Program-made: the position numbers and the translations under genes
Part shown: piece by piece, positions 55,201 to 63,179 of the stretch
Position numbering within the stretch: position 1 is the first letter of the stretch
How the letters are laid out: each line of letters begins with the position of its first letter
Source: Laspinema palackyanum D2a
GTDB taxonomy: Bacteria > Cyanobacteriota > Cyanobacteriia > Cyanobacteriales > Laspinemataceae
Direction of reading: 5' to 3'
DNA: 64,000 bases
Assembly: GCA_025370845.1 (NCBI GenBank)
Contig: JAMXFF010000002.1
Coordinates: 24,242-88,241 of the forward strand
The notes under the pieces: generated by a model
Seen by the model: only the letters and a program-made list of their open reading frames with translations
Databases searched by the model: none
Told to the model about the DNA's origin: nothing

Positions 55201-55805
55201 ACAATGCCTTCTAAAAGTAAATCCAATAGACTGGTTTTGATTTTACCATGAGCATCACCAACATTATAAGGATTTTCAGCACCGGGGACTGGTCTATTAT
55301 TTTGTAATTCTGGGTCAGGAACAACTAATATTCTGGCATTCTTCAGGGCAAATAGAGCTTTGTTTTCGCTTAGGCAGATGGAGCCATAATTAATCCGACC
55401 CATGTTAGCTTTTTCTGGAGGAAAATAATATTGACCAACAGTTTCGGGAAAGGATAATTTTCGGGTAAATAGGAAATGTCCATGTTTTCTGGAACCCCCA
55501 GCTAAATCTAGAGAAAAGTTATCATAGTCATCTAATACCACTTCATCTTCTGGAGTGGAATTTGTTGGAATAGCACAAACTGAAAAATCATGGTCTGGAT
55601 GTAATGCTGACAATATAATATTGTTGTAGACTGTTTCAGTTGCTAAAGCAATTGCTGTTGAGGTTTTATCTCCATCTTCTACCCATTTTTTGTTTTTTCC
55701 ATTCCAGACCCCCATTTCAGTCCTAGAAACAATTTTTTCTAAGTCTCCACTGGGAATAACTGAAACCAAATTGTAAGTTAAAACAAATCTATCAGTTGGA
55801 CTCAT
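52257..55805 (-). CDS. Putative single-chain DPBB RNA polymerase (RdRP/YonO-like)
   Basis: 1182 aa. Residues about 444-498 read YRYPVRHWGDIQLWDCV, then GVFFTSHVTFGG, then APHGQGGDFDGDYGN. This follows, in order and spacing, the catalytic barrel of cellular RNA polymerase beta-prime (R-A-P ... NADFDGD) and of eukaryotic RdRPs (N-P-x-x-H-P-G-D-I/V ... S-G-x-D-L-D-G-D). D494, D496 and D498 would bind the catalytic metal. Downstream, DNQTGAVASMIMYAQ (553-567) and VLSQALQDEVDRFK (587-600) match the RdRP pattern N-x-x-G-x-I then L-x-x-A-V-D. Residues 850-1180 are beta-rich, with repeats around YFYVSAEDQSIYIS. Strong GGAG site. The polymerase call is mine by motif; activity is untested. Confidence 0.6.
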   Translation of the reverse strand: MSPTDRFVLTYNLVSVIPSGDLEKIVSRTEMGVWNGKNKKWVEDGDKTSTAIALATETVYNNIILSALHPDHDFSVCAIPTNSTPEDEVVLDDYDNFSLDLAGGSRKHGHFLFTRKLSFPETVGQYYFPPEKANMGRINYGSICLSENKALFALKNARILVVPDPELQNNRPVPGAENPYNVGDAHGKIKTSLLDLLLEGIVDQQLIRERTPIQFRLGIPIEREKGIWGKGTVSPVDDLETDLVLPESCFKTFKPSVTGFTIIYDKVYIAALGEAQERQSRGGTQIWSWFPIDIIEQDIMPETRAECEKIVEAIASRDVYKVAQLFSPKRNNITVDEKDTELPNKWFDELMAIWAGGNPEDEIDDNAEVYMPALSLVLDYDQNRILERHPYVIDAVSRSLQKKWRRLAINGAVRMSSFMAQPDDSLGDMTFSCKHLEKVEHISYRYPVRHWGDIQLWDCVPSPNDEYNGVFFTSHVTFGGTGIDGKAPHGQGGDFDGDYGNAIKAEKLPNIAQRIRDWDDESSPHYRRRPSVIKAPKSPIQNTLKQVALRSMDNQTGAVASMIMYAQAKGLTEEIVPDGTGRTVLEVLSQALQDEVDRFKNDLARDTKALELVSQILTRGAKRPVWQSDYKSRAAYLSRPMEVGAPGTDDDTISFMIREVNQYWKEAEFPSPEKLGSNKFRYLFGINPISAGLVTQQQIDHAREGQREYNRRLTNVVRILSTDDSAIRKLLRDAKDQRMELQRRLFAAYDNQIAAEKLRSWAIAYWWVAHNERAGDTDDHPMGKAGLPFLLFPDIIAAQLASGQYKFVIYGIQKQDPPNYASYVPFSKPRDVVLIGTQKSLSRSTWILWPDAKGRAVYVNKAGDIALSRRSIGPNQFGYTNNDGFVYVFENTQVDVEYLNNNNQVVLDEPIGNRHFYLSPNGQILVKNQAPPTESPYEDNEGNRGLFRHLLVDVSIVYVDISGGNSPDNSPVFVRVQSQQTTSYQDKQGNIVLNGTLPESQYFYVSAEDQSIYISDERPHPRQKKQENKTDSIVIVTKGPDPKSYLNLGVVETKNITSIEVGQIIFAQIESYRKSDGTLSENSVEVTVQGKPRKSYVIYPALGDQNYMFADWDEQVTMWTEEFVTPSGTTRQIVFVQCGRTGNVPTPIGSLFLGCVAIPEGRQIQAYVRRIPKLHETIFSPL

Positions 55806-55857
55806 GATTTTCTCCTGTATTGTGTATAATATTCAATTCAGATTCAGTTCAGTCTTT

Positions 55858-58425
55858 TTAAACACCTTCTTCAAAGAAGAAGAGATTCATGGTACTGCGT
55901 CTTGAGTTAACTCTCTCAACTTCTTCGGCTCCTTCTTCAAATACCATTTCCAAGTTGTGTTTATCTTTAAGAGCGGCATATTGAGTTGCATCTTCACTAC
56001 CACTGGAACCACCCCTAACGATGAAAGCATAAAGACAATTACAATCATCAACAATCACCTTATTCCGTTCTGTACCGGCATTGCTTCGTTCATTTGAATC
56101 TTCTATTCGTCGGTCAGAAGGAATTAATTTAGGTCTCCAATTAGGGTCAATTTGTCCAGTAGCATCACGTTTAGGAGTTTGAACCCAATTAGCTGGATGA
56201 ACGATAATAGGTAATCCACGGGCAATGGCTGCATCTTCAGCATAAGAATCAGCCCCTTTAGCTCCACCACTGACAATTTTACAATCACCAGGTAAAGCAT
56301 TAATAAATTGAGTGATAGCACCTTTTGCCCAGGCAGCCGAGCGAAATTTTCTTGACCCAATTACTGCAACATAAGAACCATTTGGAACAGCGGCACCATA
56401 TTTAGCAAATCGTTGGGGGTCATCTAATTTAGGAATTGGGTCAGGTAAATTTATTTTCGGTTTTCTGACATAAGCAATCAATGTTTTATTTAATTGATTA
56501 AATTGTTGCATTAATTGCTGAAGGTCGGTATCCTCAGCATCCCATTGAACAAAGAGATAGTTCAAGTTAGAAGTTAAAGGTTCAGAGGAAGTAGTCCAAT
56601 TTAAGTCAGTGGGTAAATTAGAAGGTAATTGTCCATGAACTACTACATCTTGATATTTTTGCCTAATCAAATATTGTTGAACAAATCTATCAAATCCTGG
56701 ATTGTCTCGGATATGAACTACAGGATTTCGAGTAGGAATATCATTCAGTTTAAGATACCATTTTCGATGTTTATTCTCTAATAATGTTTCAATCTCCAAT
56801 TCCATTCTGGGAGTCAAGTTTCCAATAAGATTACTTAGCCCAGCCATGCCCAGATGAAGCCGAGTATCACTTTCAACTGGAGCATCAGGTTCATAAGGGA
56901 CACGATTATTTTCAATCATCCACAAAGCAGCTTTGTGAATTATGTGTCCATGACAAGGTAATGGGTCACAGTGACAAACTAATTCTACAGGTTTTCCTTG
57001 AGCTAATAAAGAAGCTACATTATATATAGCTGGATAAAAAGGAGCCAATTCATCTCGAATTAGAGGCCAGGAATATTTACGGAATTTGTCTAAAACATCT
57101 TCGCGGGTTCCTTCTTTACCAATTGGATAGGGATTATTCATAGGACTACGGGCAATACCTTGACTACCACCTCGACCAATATAAACCCGGGAATAGTCTG
57201 GAGTATGCCAATTAGTTGAAGAAAAACCAAAAGAGCCGGTATCTCTAATATTGGTTACTCGACAATGACCTATTGAATTTGCTCTCCTATTTGGCGATAG
57301 TGTGGATGGTGGTTCTTCCTCTGGAACATCTGGAATATTTTCCGGTTCCCCTTCATCTGTTCTTTCATCCTCCACCAAAACTTCCCAAATTGGTTTATTT
57401 AATGTTTCAAAGTAATTTTTGGCGTATTGAGTTCTTTTTTCTGTGCCATTAGTTGCCAATAATAGATAATCTGCTTCTTCCAACATTTCCATTAATGGGG
57501 CTGGTTCATTTCCCACATTGCGTACTGGATATGTTTGTGGTACATTTTCATTCCCCATATTGTAAATAAATACACTGGGATATTTTTTACTTCTGAGATA
57601 AGTAATAGTAGGTCTATCAAATCCAGGTAAAGAACCTACTAAAATTTCAGATGGATTTTTCGGTTGAGGATTTAATGTTTTTCTAAAGGTCATTGCGTCC
57701 TCCATTTTTTCAATGATTGGAGGAGTTAAAGTTTCAATCGATTGATTTCCCACAAATGAGAAAATAATAGGTTTATCTTCTTGATTTAATGGGTCTACCA
57801 TCCTTCCTGTGATACTGATACGTTTATTCCCTAATTCTGATGATTCAGAGACTTTACCGGCTCCATAGAAACATAAACGTTCATCACCATATAAAACAAC
57901 TAAATCAGCATCTTTTAGTTCATAAGTAGTAGTCATGGTTCGGTTGATGCGACGAAGTTGAGCGGCAGGAATACGACCTTGACCATCAACTTGACCAGCA
58001 ACAATGAAAGTACCACTACCAAAGGATATTGAAATAATGGGAGCTTGTTTATTACGTTCACTTGTATCTTGATGGAAATTCAGAATCGGTTTATCTGGCC
58101 GATTCATATCCATATCAAAAACATCGATTGCCACAGTTTGGAGTTGAAACCCCGGATATACTTTTTCTCCAATAGGTTGAATCAGATTTAAAATTGCCGG
58201 TGGAATATCCGGCCATCGTTGATTGGTCATTGGATTAATTTTCGTATATCCTTGAGTTGACCACCAGCCAAATGTTCCGCAATTGGTCATAGAATAGCGC
58301 ATTTTACCGCCTCTATCACCTACTGCTGCTTGATATAATGGAGCTTTTTCTATTACTGTATCTACTGCTGATAGAATTTGAGTTCGTACAGATGAAGCAA
58401 ATCCTGGTTTAATTATAATTGGCAT
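55858..58425 (-). CDS. AlkB-like + DUF4326 + SLOG fusion protein
   Basis: 855 aa from the ATG at 58425; an earlier in-frame ATG at 58476 would overlap the upstream gene. Residues 1-210 follow AlkB dioxygenases: MTNCGTFGWW, RWPDIPPAI, NFHQDTSE (H118, D120), APIISISFGSG, DLVVLYGDERL and RISITGR, but the second metal His (usual Y-H-G) is Y187 (CFYGAG). Residues 380-510 are DUF4326: VYIGRGG, SPMNNPYPIG, ELVCHCDPLPCHGH. Residues 685-830 are SLOG: VAVIGSRKF, KIVSGGAKGADSYAED, RGLPIIVHPANW, ERNKVIVDDC. A weak Rossmann-like stretch lies at 258-350. The combination suggests nucleotide or nucleic-acid sensing or repair tied to the polymerase downstream. Confidence 0.75.
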   Translation of the reverse strand: MPIIIKPGFASSVRTQILSAVDTVIEKAPLYQAAVGDRGGKMRYSMTNCGTFGWWSTQGYTKINPMTNQRWPDIPPAILNLIQPIGEKVYPGFQLQTVAIDVFDMDMNRPDKPILNFHQDTSERNKQAPIISISFGSGTFIVAGQVDGQGRIPAAQLRRINRTMTTTYELKDADLVVLYGDERLCFYGAGKVSESSELGNKRISITGRMVDPLNQEDKPIIFSFVGNQSIETLTPPIIEKMEDAMTFRKTLNPQPKNPSEILVGSLPGFDRPTITYLRSKKYPSVFIYNMGNENVPQTYPVRNVGNEPAPLMEMLEEADYLLLATNGTEKRTQYAKNYFETLNKPIWEVLVEDERTDEGEPENIPDVPEEEPPSTLSPNRRANSIGHCRVTNIRDTGSFGFSSTNWHTPDYSRVYIGRGGSQGIARSPMNNPYPIGKEGTREDVLDKFRKYSWPLIRDELAPFYPAIYNVASLLAQGKPVELVCHCDPLPCHGHIIHKAALWMIENNRVPYEPDAPVESDTRLHLGMAGLSNLIGNLTPRMELEIETLLENKHRKWYLKLNDIPTRNPVVHIRDNPGFDRFVQQYLIRQKYQDVVVHGQLPSNLPTDLNWTTSSEPLTSNLNYLFVQWDAEDTDLQQLMQQFNQLNKTLIAYVRKPKINLPDPIPKLDDPQRFAKYGAAVPNGSYVAVIGSRKFRSAAWAKGAITQFINALPGDCKIVSGGAKGADSYAEDAAIARGLPIIVHPANWVQTPKRDATGQIDPNWRPKLIPSDRRIEDSNERSNAGTERNKVIVDDCNCLYAFIVRGGSSGSEDATQYAALKDKHNLEMVFEEGAEEVERVNSRRSTMNLFFFEEGV

Positions 58426-58460
58426 GACTGAGTTCCATTTAATTTGATTAGACTGGTGTA

Positions 58461-59831
58461 TTAAACAGGTTTCCATTGACCAGAGGGAGTGCCGATATTA
58501 TGTTTGGCACTGAATTGGTCATAAAATTCTTGAGCTACTGAGTTAGGAATTTTTACAGGGGAAGGTCCTGATAAATCATAAGATTCTACGACTTTTGGTT
58601 CTTTACCATTGGCTCCTTCTACGAAATCGATACCTAATCCCATAATGGTTTGATATTGAACTGCGTTATCATTAATTTGGACTAAATCATTTTTAATCTT
58701 ATGCAATTCATCACGAATCTGATTAGGATTTAAGATATTGGAATAAGCAAAGGCGGGTGCATTATCATTGTCGGCGAACACATAAAAATGTTCAGCAAAT
58801 CCTTGTTCATCTTGAGATAAGCGAATTGCTGCAATGATGATAATAGAGGATAAGACAATGAAAGGAGCATAAGCCATTAAGAATCCCCAGGCGAATCCTT
58901 GCATAGCGGTATATCTCCAGATTTTGGGGAGAAGATGAACATTATTTCTTAAAGCATCAGCAGCGAGAAATCGTAAACCATTAGCGCCGGTTGCGGAGAA
59001 ATATTTAAGAACAACACTAGCTGATACTTGAGCTAAAGCTGTGGCTACTGACGTAGCCATCGATTTCAACAGAATCCCAGTTAGGAAGAAATTAGCAATT
59101 TGAGTAACTAGAGTTGTGATTGTTACTACAGTGGGTACTGCTACTGCGGCTACTGGAGCTAAAATTATTGCTCCTTTTTCTGGTTCTTCTTCAATGGGTT
59201 CAGCAAATTTTTCCAATAATTTTATGACTTGATTTAATATTCTTCTGGCTTGGGTTCGGGCTGCACCTTCTGCTGTTTCTAATAGGGCTTCCATTTCGTT
59301 TTTAGTTTGATGAAGGAACGCATAAGCATCTCCTTCTTTTTGCCGCATGACATTTTGTGCATCTTCTGCCATTTCCGGAATTGAATCTACTAATTCTTCA
59401 ATCTCCGCTAATTTTTGAGATAATTCTGGTAATTTTAAATTCACATTATGGGCATCGATTGCTCTGATATAGAGATTATATTCTGTTGTTCCGAAACTAT
59501 TATTGTTTAACATAGTATTTCCCACTTGTGCTAAATCTTCATGGGTTTTACTATTAAAAGCTAAATTAACTCCGTAAATCGACTCTAGGGTTAACAAAAC
59601 TGCTGCGGTAATGATATCTCGGGCTTCTTTTGCTATCTCAATGACTTTTTTAATAGGTTCAAATACTGGTTCACCCATTGATTCAACAAATTGAACCAAT
59701 GGCAGATTCCTAAACCATTCTTGAGGAGTATTTAAGACGTTGTTAATATCCTCTGTGATAGTCAGGATTTCTTTGCCTAACCAAAAACTGTCTTTAATTC
59801 TCTCTCTTAAATATTCAAACGCTTCTGCCAT
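58461..59831 (-). CDS. Unknown 456-aa membrane protein with coiled coil
   Basis: First gene of the polymerase operon, with GAGGGGAAAG before its ATG. The N-terminal 220 residues are helical (including a coiled coil, LAEIEELVDSIPEMAEDAQN). Hydrophobic helices follow: ILAPVAAVAVPTVVTITTLV, FFLTGILLKSMATSVATALA, and AWGFLMAYAPFIVLSSIIII. A soluble tail ends the protein. No family recognised. In sensor-effector systems, a membrane protein in this position is often the effector that damages the membrane; that role is conjecture here. Confidence 0.65.
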   Translation of the reverse strand: MAEAFEYLRERIKDSFWLGKEILTITEDINNVLNTPQEWFRNLPLVQFVESMGEPVFEPIKKVIEIAKEARDIITAAVLLTLESIYGVNLAFNSKTHEDLAQVGNTMLNNNSFGTTEYNLYIRAIDAHNVNLKLPELSQKLAEIEELVDSIPEMAEDAQNVMRQKEGDAYAFLHQTKNEMEALLETAEGAARTQARRILNQVIKLLEKFAEPIEEEPEKGAIILAPVAAVAVPTVVTITTLVTQIANFFLTGILLKSMATSVATALAQVSASVVLKYFSATGANGLRFLAADALRNNVHLLPKIWRYTAMQGFAWGFLMAYAPFIVLSSIIIIAAIRLSQDEQGFAEHFYVFADNDNAPAFAYSNILNPNQIRDELHKIKNDLVQINDNAVQYQTIMGLGIDFVEGANGKEPKVVESYDLSGPSPVKIPNSVAQEFYDQFSAKHNIGTPSGQWKPV

Positions 59832-60052
59832 CTTTCCCCTCTCTTTTTTCGTTTAATTCTCCTTCATAGATTATCATAATATCCTGACTTTGTAAACCTC
59901 CTATTAAACTGAATCGTTCTTGTTGTGTATTGATATTTAATCTCATTTTATTCAAGAATTTTATTAATAATTTGCTATCATATAAATAACTTTCGTTGAA
60001 TTTACTGAGTTTTTCACTTCAGTTTGTCAAGCAATTAATCACCGGAGGGAAT

Positions 60053-60337
60053 ATGCAACACCAATTGTACGGATTGAGGGGTAAAGTCTACGTCAAAAAG
60101 TTAAAAGAACTTTATGCTGAGTTGGGGCCGTTGATTCAACAGGACTTTAACCAAATTATCGAATCAACGGGTAAGTTTACACCTTTAAATTTGGGTGAAC
60201 TTTGCATAAAGCACAGAATTCCCGTTACAGTCATGGATGATTGGCTATCTACTTTGACCGCTTACCCGACCGGAACCTGGGAAAACCTGCGAAGCCGAGG
60301 GTGCAAAGCCAGAGATATCGGAGTGGTCTGGAAATAA
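60053..60337 (+). CDS. Unknown 94-aa protein
   Basis: Start ATG at 60053 after GGAGGGA; the longer frame from 59996 has no ribosome site. MQHQLYGLRGKVYVKKLKEL then LGELCIKHRIPVTVMDDWLS, which has helix-turn-helix-like spacing, and a C-terminal TWENLRSRGCKARDIG. Divergent from the polymerase operon, 220 bp away, so it could regulate it; inference. Confidence 0.55.
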   Translation: MQHQLYGLRGKVYVKKLKELYAELGPLIQQDFNQIIESTGKFTPLNLGELCIKHRIPVTVMDDWLSTLTAYPTGTWENLRSRGCKARDIGVVWK

Positions 60338-60440
60338 ACACTGGGGCCTAGTAGCAGGAATTATTACAGTCAAAACGGCATTGGCAATAAATTCAGAAAA
60401 GACTCCCAAGCTACTTGAGCATCCGCGTCAAAATTGCCTT

Positions 60441-61373
60441 ATGAATCAAAAATTTACTCAACTTTCTCTTTTCTCAGAAACAGAAACAGAAACATTTTCG
60501 GAAACAATAACAGAAATATTAAAGAGAAAAGAAACAGCATTAGCAATAAATATCAGTGGGGGGAAAGATTCACAGGCAATGTTAAGGTATTTGAGCAAGA
60601 GAGCTAAAACAGAAAACTGGCAATGTCACATATTCGTTATCCATGCAGATTTGGGCAGAATTGAATGGCCGCAGACATCAGAATTTGTGGAGAAGTTGGC
60701 ATCGGAGAGTAACTTACCCTTAGTGGTGGTTCGGCGTTGCCAGGGGGACATGATAGATAGATGGGAAGCCAGATATGAAACATTAAATAGTCAAGGGAAC
60801 AGCAAACCATTCTGGAGCAGTGCCAATGCCAGATATTGCACCAGTGACTTGAAAATTCAACCAATAAACAAATACTTAAGACAGTTTAAATTGGTAGTCT
60901 CAGCTATGGGGATAAGAGCAGACGAATCTCGGAATAGAGCAAATAAACCAAATCTGTCAGTTAGAAAAAATATCACTACCACAAAATTGATTGAATTATC
61001 TCCAGATGAGGCATAGAAAAGATGGAAAGCTAACCCCTCTGGTAGATTGGCCTTTGACTGGCTTCCTATTCATGATTGGGATATTGAGCAAGTCTGGAAT
61101 CAATGTGGAACCAGTGTAGAAGATTGGCAACGCCGCCGACAATTGACTGATTCTAAAGCCGTTGATGGCTGGCCTTGTCATCCAGCTTATGTTTTAGGTC
61201 ATGGCAATGAACGCTTGTCTTGTTCGTTTTGTGTTCTGGCATCGGTCAATGATTTGTCTAATGCCATAGCTTATAATCCCGACACTTATGCCCACCTCGT
61301 TGCCCTTGAACAACAAAGTGGTTGGTCCTTCCAGCATAATCGTTCTCTTCAATCTTTGTCAACTCTGTCCTAG
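60441..61373 (+). pseudogene. PAPS-reductase-like PP-loop gene split by an amber stop
   Basis: The first part (60441-61016, 191 codons) has the PP-loop ATP-binding motif AINISGGKDSQAMLRYLSKR and continues with FVIHADLGRIEWPQT and KLVVSAMGIRADESRNR. At 61014 a TAG interrupts, but the same frame goes on as KRWKANPSGRLAFDWLPIHD and later CHPAYVLGHGNERLSCSFC, the conserved end of the family. The amber is one base from CAG (Gln), so a point mutation is the simplest reading. Related phage proteins modify DNA or metabolise sulfate; the substrate here is unknown. CAGAAA hexamers lie inside its start. Confidence 0.75.
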
Positions 61374-61935
61374 TTCGTTTTATGCAAACTAAATGTTTTA
61401 AGACCCCTTGACGGATGATATGGATGAGCCAGAACTTGCTTCAGAATCCAGTCGATGGTGGGTTTTGGTCATCAATCCATAGATGAAACCCATACGAGCG
61501 TCTGTTTTGGCCTGAACACCTGTCCTGAAGACCTTGCTGAAGACCTTGTTGAAGACCTTGTTGAAGACCTCTATCATAGTCTGGGGCTAGGTTTCAGTTT
61601 TTTTGAAGACCGGCGATGCTTAAAACTTATCCTCAACTTAATTTAGGTGGCGATCGCCATTAAATCAATCCTCTAATTTTCTGATGCAACTTTTAGAAAA
61701 GTTAGTCTTCAAGTCTTCAGAATCTATATAGAGCAAAGGTTTCAGCCGTCAGTTAGGTCTTCAGTAGGTCTTCAGTTAGGTGTTCAGTGGTCAAATCATG
61801 CGCCAGTCGAACGCATCCTCATCCTATTCTGTCTCATGGTCCCAGTTTGATTAGAAATGGTCCCATTGTTATGAGATGATTCTGCCAATCGAATCCAAGC
61901 CAATACACTTAAATTGCTTTTCCCGGGAGAAAGTT
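61374..61935. other. Non-coding region with 12-bp repeats
   Basis: About 560 bp without a credible gene. Holds four 12-bp units at 61525-61572, an inverted set AGGTCTTCAG at 61750-61790, and one HIP1 site at 61653. Frames here are products of the repeats. Confidence 0.65.
61525..61572. repeat. Four 12-bp direct repeats CTGAAGACCTTG
   Basis: Two CTGAAGACCTTG and two TTGAAGACCTTG-type units in tandem; same family as 29205-29240. A variant CTGAACACCTGT stands just before. Confidence 0.85.
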
Positions 61936-62283
61936 ATGCCAGCTATAAATTTTCAAAAAAGATTTGAAATGGCTGTCCAGTCGGGAACTAAACGACAAAC
62001 AATTAGAGGATATCGAAAACGTCGCTTTGTTGTGGGAGATAAACTGATGTTGTACACCGGCATGAGAACAAAACTCTCTCATTTCTTAAGAGAATCCACC
62101 GCTATTGCAGTCCATGATATTAAAATAGAAGAAGACAAAGTTTATTTGGATGATTTAGAACTAAATGAGGAAAATTTGTTGAAATTAGCCAACGATGATG
62201 GTTTTGAATCTATCGATGAGTTTTTTGATTTCTTTTGTAGCACTCATGGTTTACCTTTCTCGGATCAATTAATTAAGTGGTAA
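61936..62283 (+). CDS. ASCH-like domain protein, 115 aa
   Basis: Start ATG at 61936 with GGGAGAAAG upstream. INFQKRFEMAVQSGTKRQTI then RGYRKRRFVVGDKLMLYTGM fits the ASCH/PUA-like pattern (F-x-x-x-I-x-x-G-x-K-x-x-T-I-R ... G-D-x-L-x-x-Y). ASCH domains bind RNA or modified nucleosides. Next gene follows by 1 bp. Confidence 0.7.
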   Translation: MPAINFQKRFEMAVQSGTKRQTIRGYRKRRFVVGDKLMLYTGMRTKLSHFLRESTAIAVHDIKIEEDKVYLDDLELNEENLLKLANDDGFESIDEFFDFFCSTHGLPFSDQLIKW

Positions 62284-62284
62284 A

Positions 62285-62761
62285 ATGATTGATAAACAAT
62301 GGACTGGAATAGAAGAAAATTTGATTATTAAAGCAGGATTTGAGTCAGAATTTTATCCTTTTTTATACTCATTACCAAGGTTTAAAATAGAGAAAAAATG
62401 GACGGGATGGAAGACTTTAGATTATGTGGGATGTAGTCAAGCAAGAAAACATCAAGATACTATCTCAGCACCCCAAGAATATTATGCGTTTTTGGTACTG
62501 AGAAATGATGGATTAATCGCTAAAGGCATTAATCAACCTAGACTAAAACTGCCAATTCAAAAACCAGGAACTCTGATTATATTGAAACGGCATTCCTATC
62601 ATCATGTGATTGTAGATAATCGTCTGGGAAATAATCAGGACTCAAAATTTTGGATTGCTTTAGGTCAAGTCTTTGATGTTAAACCGACAAGATTTGAAGT
62701 TTTTCAATTATTTCAACAGTTTTTGATTCAGAGGCTATCGCATAAATACAGTGATATTTAA
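62285..62761 (+). CDS. Unknown 158-aa protein
   Basis: WTGWKTLDYVGCSQARKHQD, APQEYYAFLVLRNDGLIAKG and GTLIILKRHSYHHVIVDNRL suggest a small beta fold with several His residues, reminiscent of cupin or 2OG-oxygenase cores, but no diagnostic motif. Coupled to the ASCH gene (1 bp apart). Confidence 0.55.
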   Translation: MIDKQWTGIEENLIIKAGFESEFYPFLYSLPRFKIEKKWTGWKTLDYVGCSQARKHQDTISAPQEYYAFLVLRNDGLIAKGINQPRLKLPIQKPGTLIILKRHSYHHVIVDNRLGNNQDSKFWIALGQVFDVKPTRFEVFQLFQQFLIQRLSHKYSDI

Positions 62762-62773
62762 TGGAGATTGACC

Positions 62774-63088
62774 ATGTTGAAATTATTTGACGAAGAATTC
62801 AAGCCTTGTGGATACTACACTAAGTCAATGCACGAAAATGGTGAATCATTAACTTAAACTCATATTGAACAATTATCCTCTACTAAAATTGGTGATGATA
62901 AATATAGAATCAATGAGTTTCGTCAACCATTTGATTTGACATTTATTTATCAAGACCAAGTGGTTTGGGCTAAAATATGCGCCAAACAAGATTCAATGTT
63001 TCAAATGATGTTTTCGGGGTTTGGCTCGGGTGAATGCAGTTTTGAAGAACTTTTAGCAATGGATGCTAGAATCCATCGATATTCTTGA
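62774..63088 (+). pseudogene. Small unknown gene broken by an in-frame TAA
   Basis: MLKLFDEEFKPCGYYTKSMH runs to TAA at 62855, but the same frame continues for 76 codons (THIEQLSSTKIGDDKYRINE, FRQPFDLTFIYQDQVVWAKI, FSGFGSGECSFEELLAM) to TGA at 63086. The whole would be about 104 aa. Coding-like composition on both sides makes a nonsense mutation likely. A 14-bp inverted repeat (63101-63134) follows it. Confidence 0.65.
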
Positions 63089-63179
63089 GAAAATAGAGCA
63101 GTAAGTGTTGGCGGAGCCTTTGCGTCAGCACTTACATCATCGGGGCTTGGGGATGATTGCTTTATTTTTTTGAATGTTC

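Noticed and set aside
61455..61646. 63-codon plus-strand frame with EDLAEDLVEDLVEDL
   Set aside because: It is the translation of the 12-bp CTGAAGACCTTG repeats; no upstream ribosome site.
60441..63088. Stop-codon reassignment in this element
   Set aside because: TAA, TAG and TGA all end intact genes elsewhere in the window, and the two interrupted genes use different stops (TAG and TAA).
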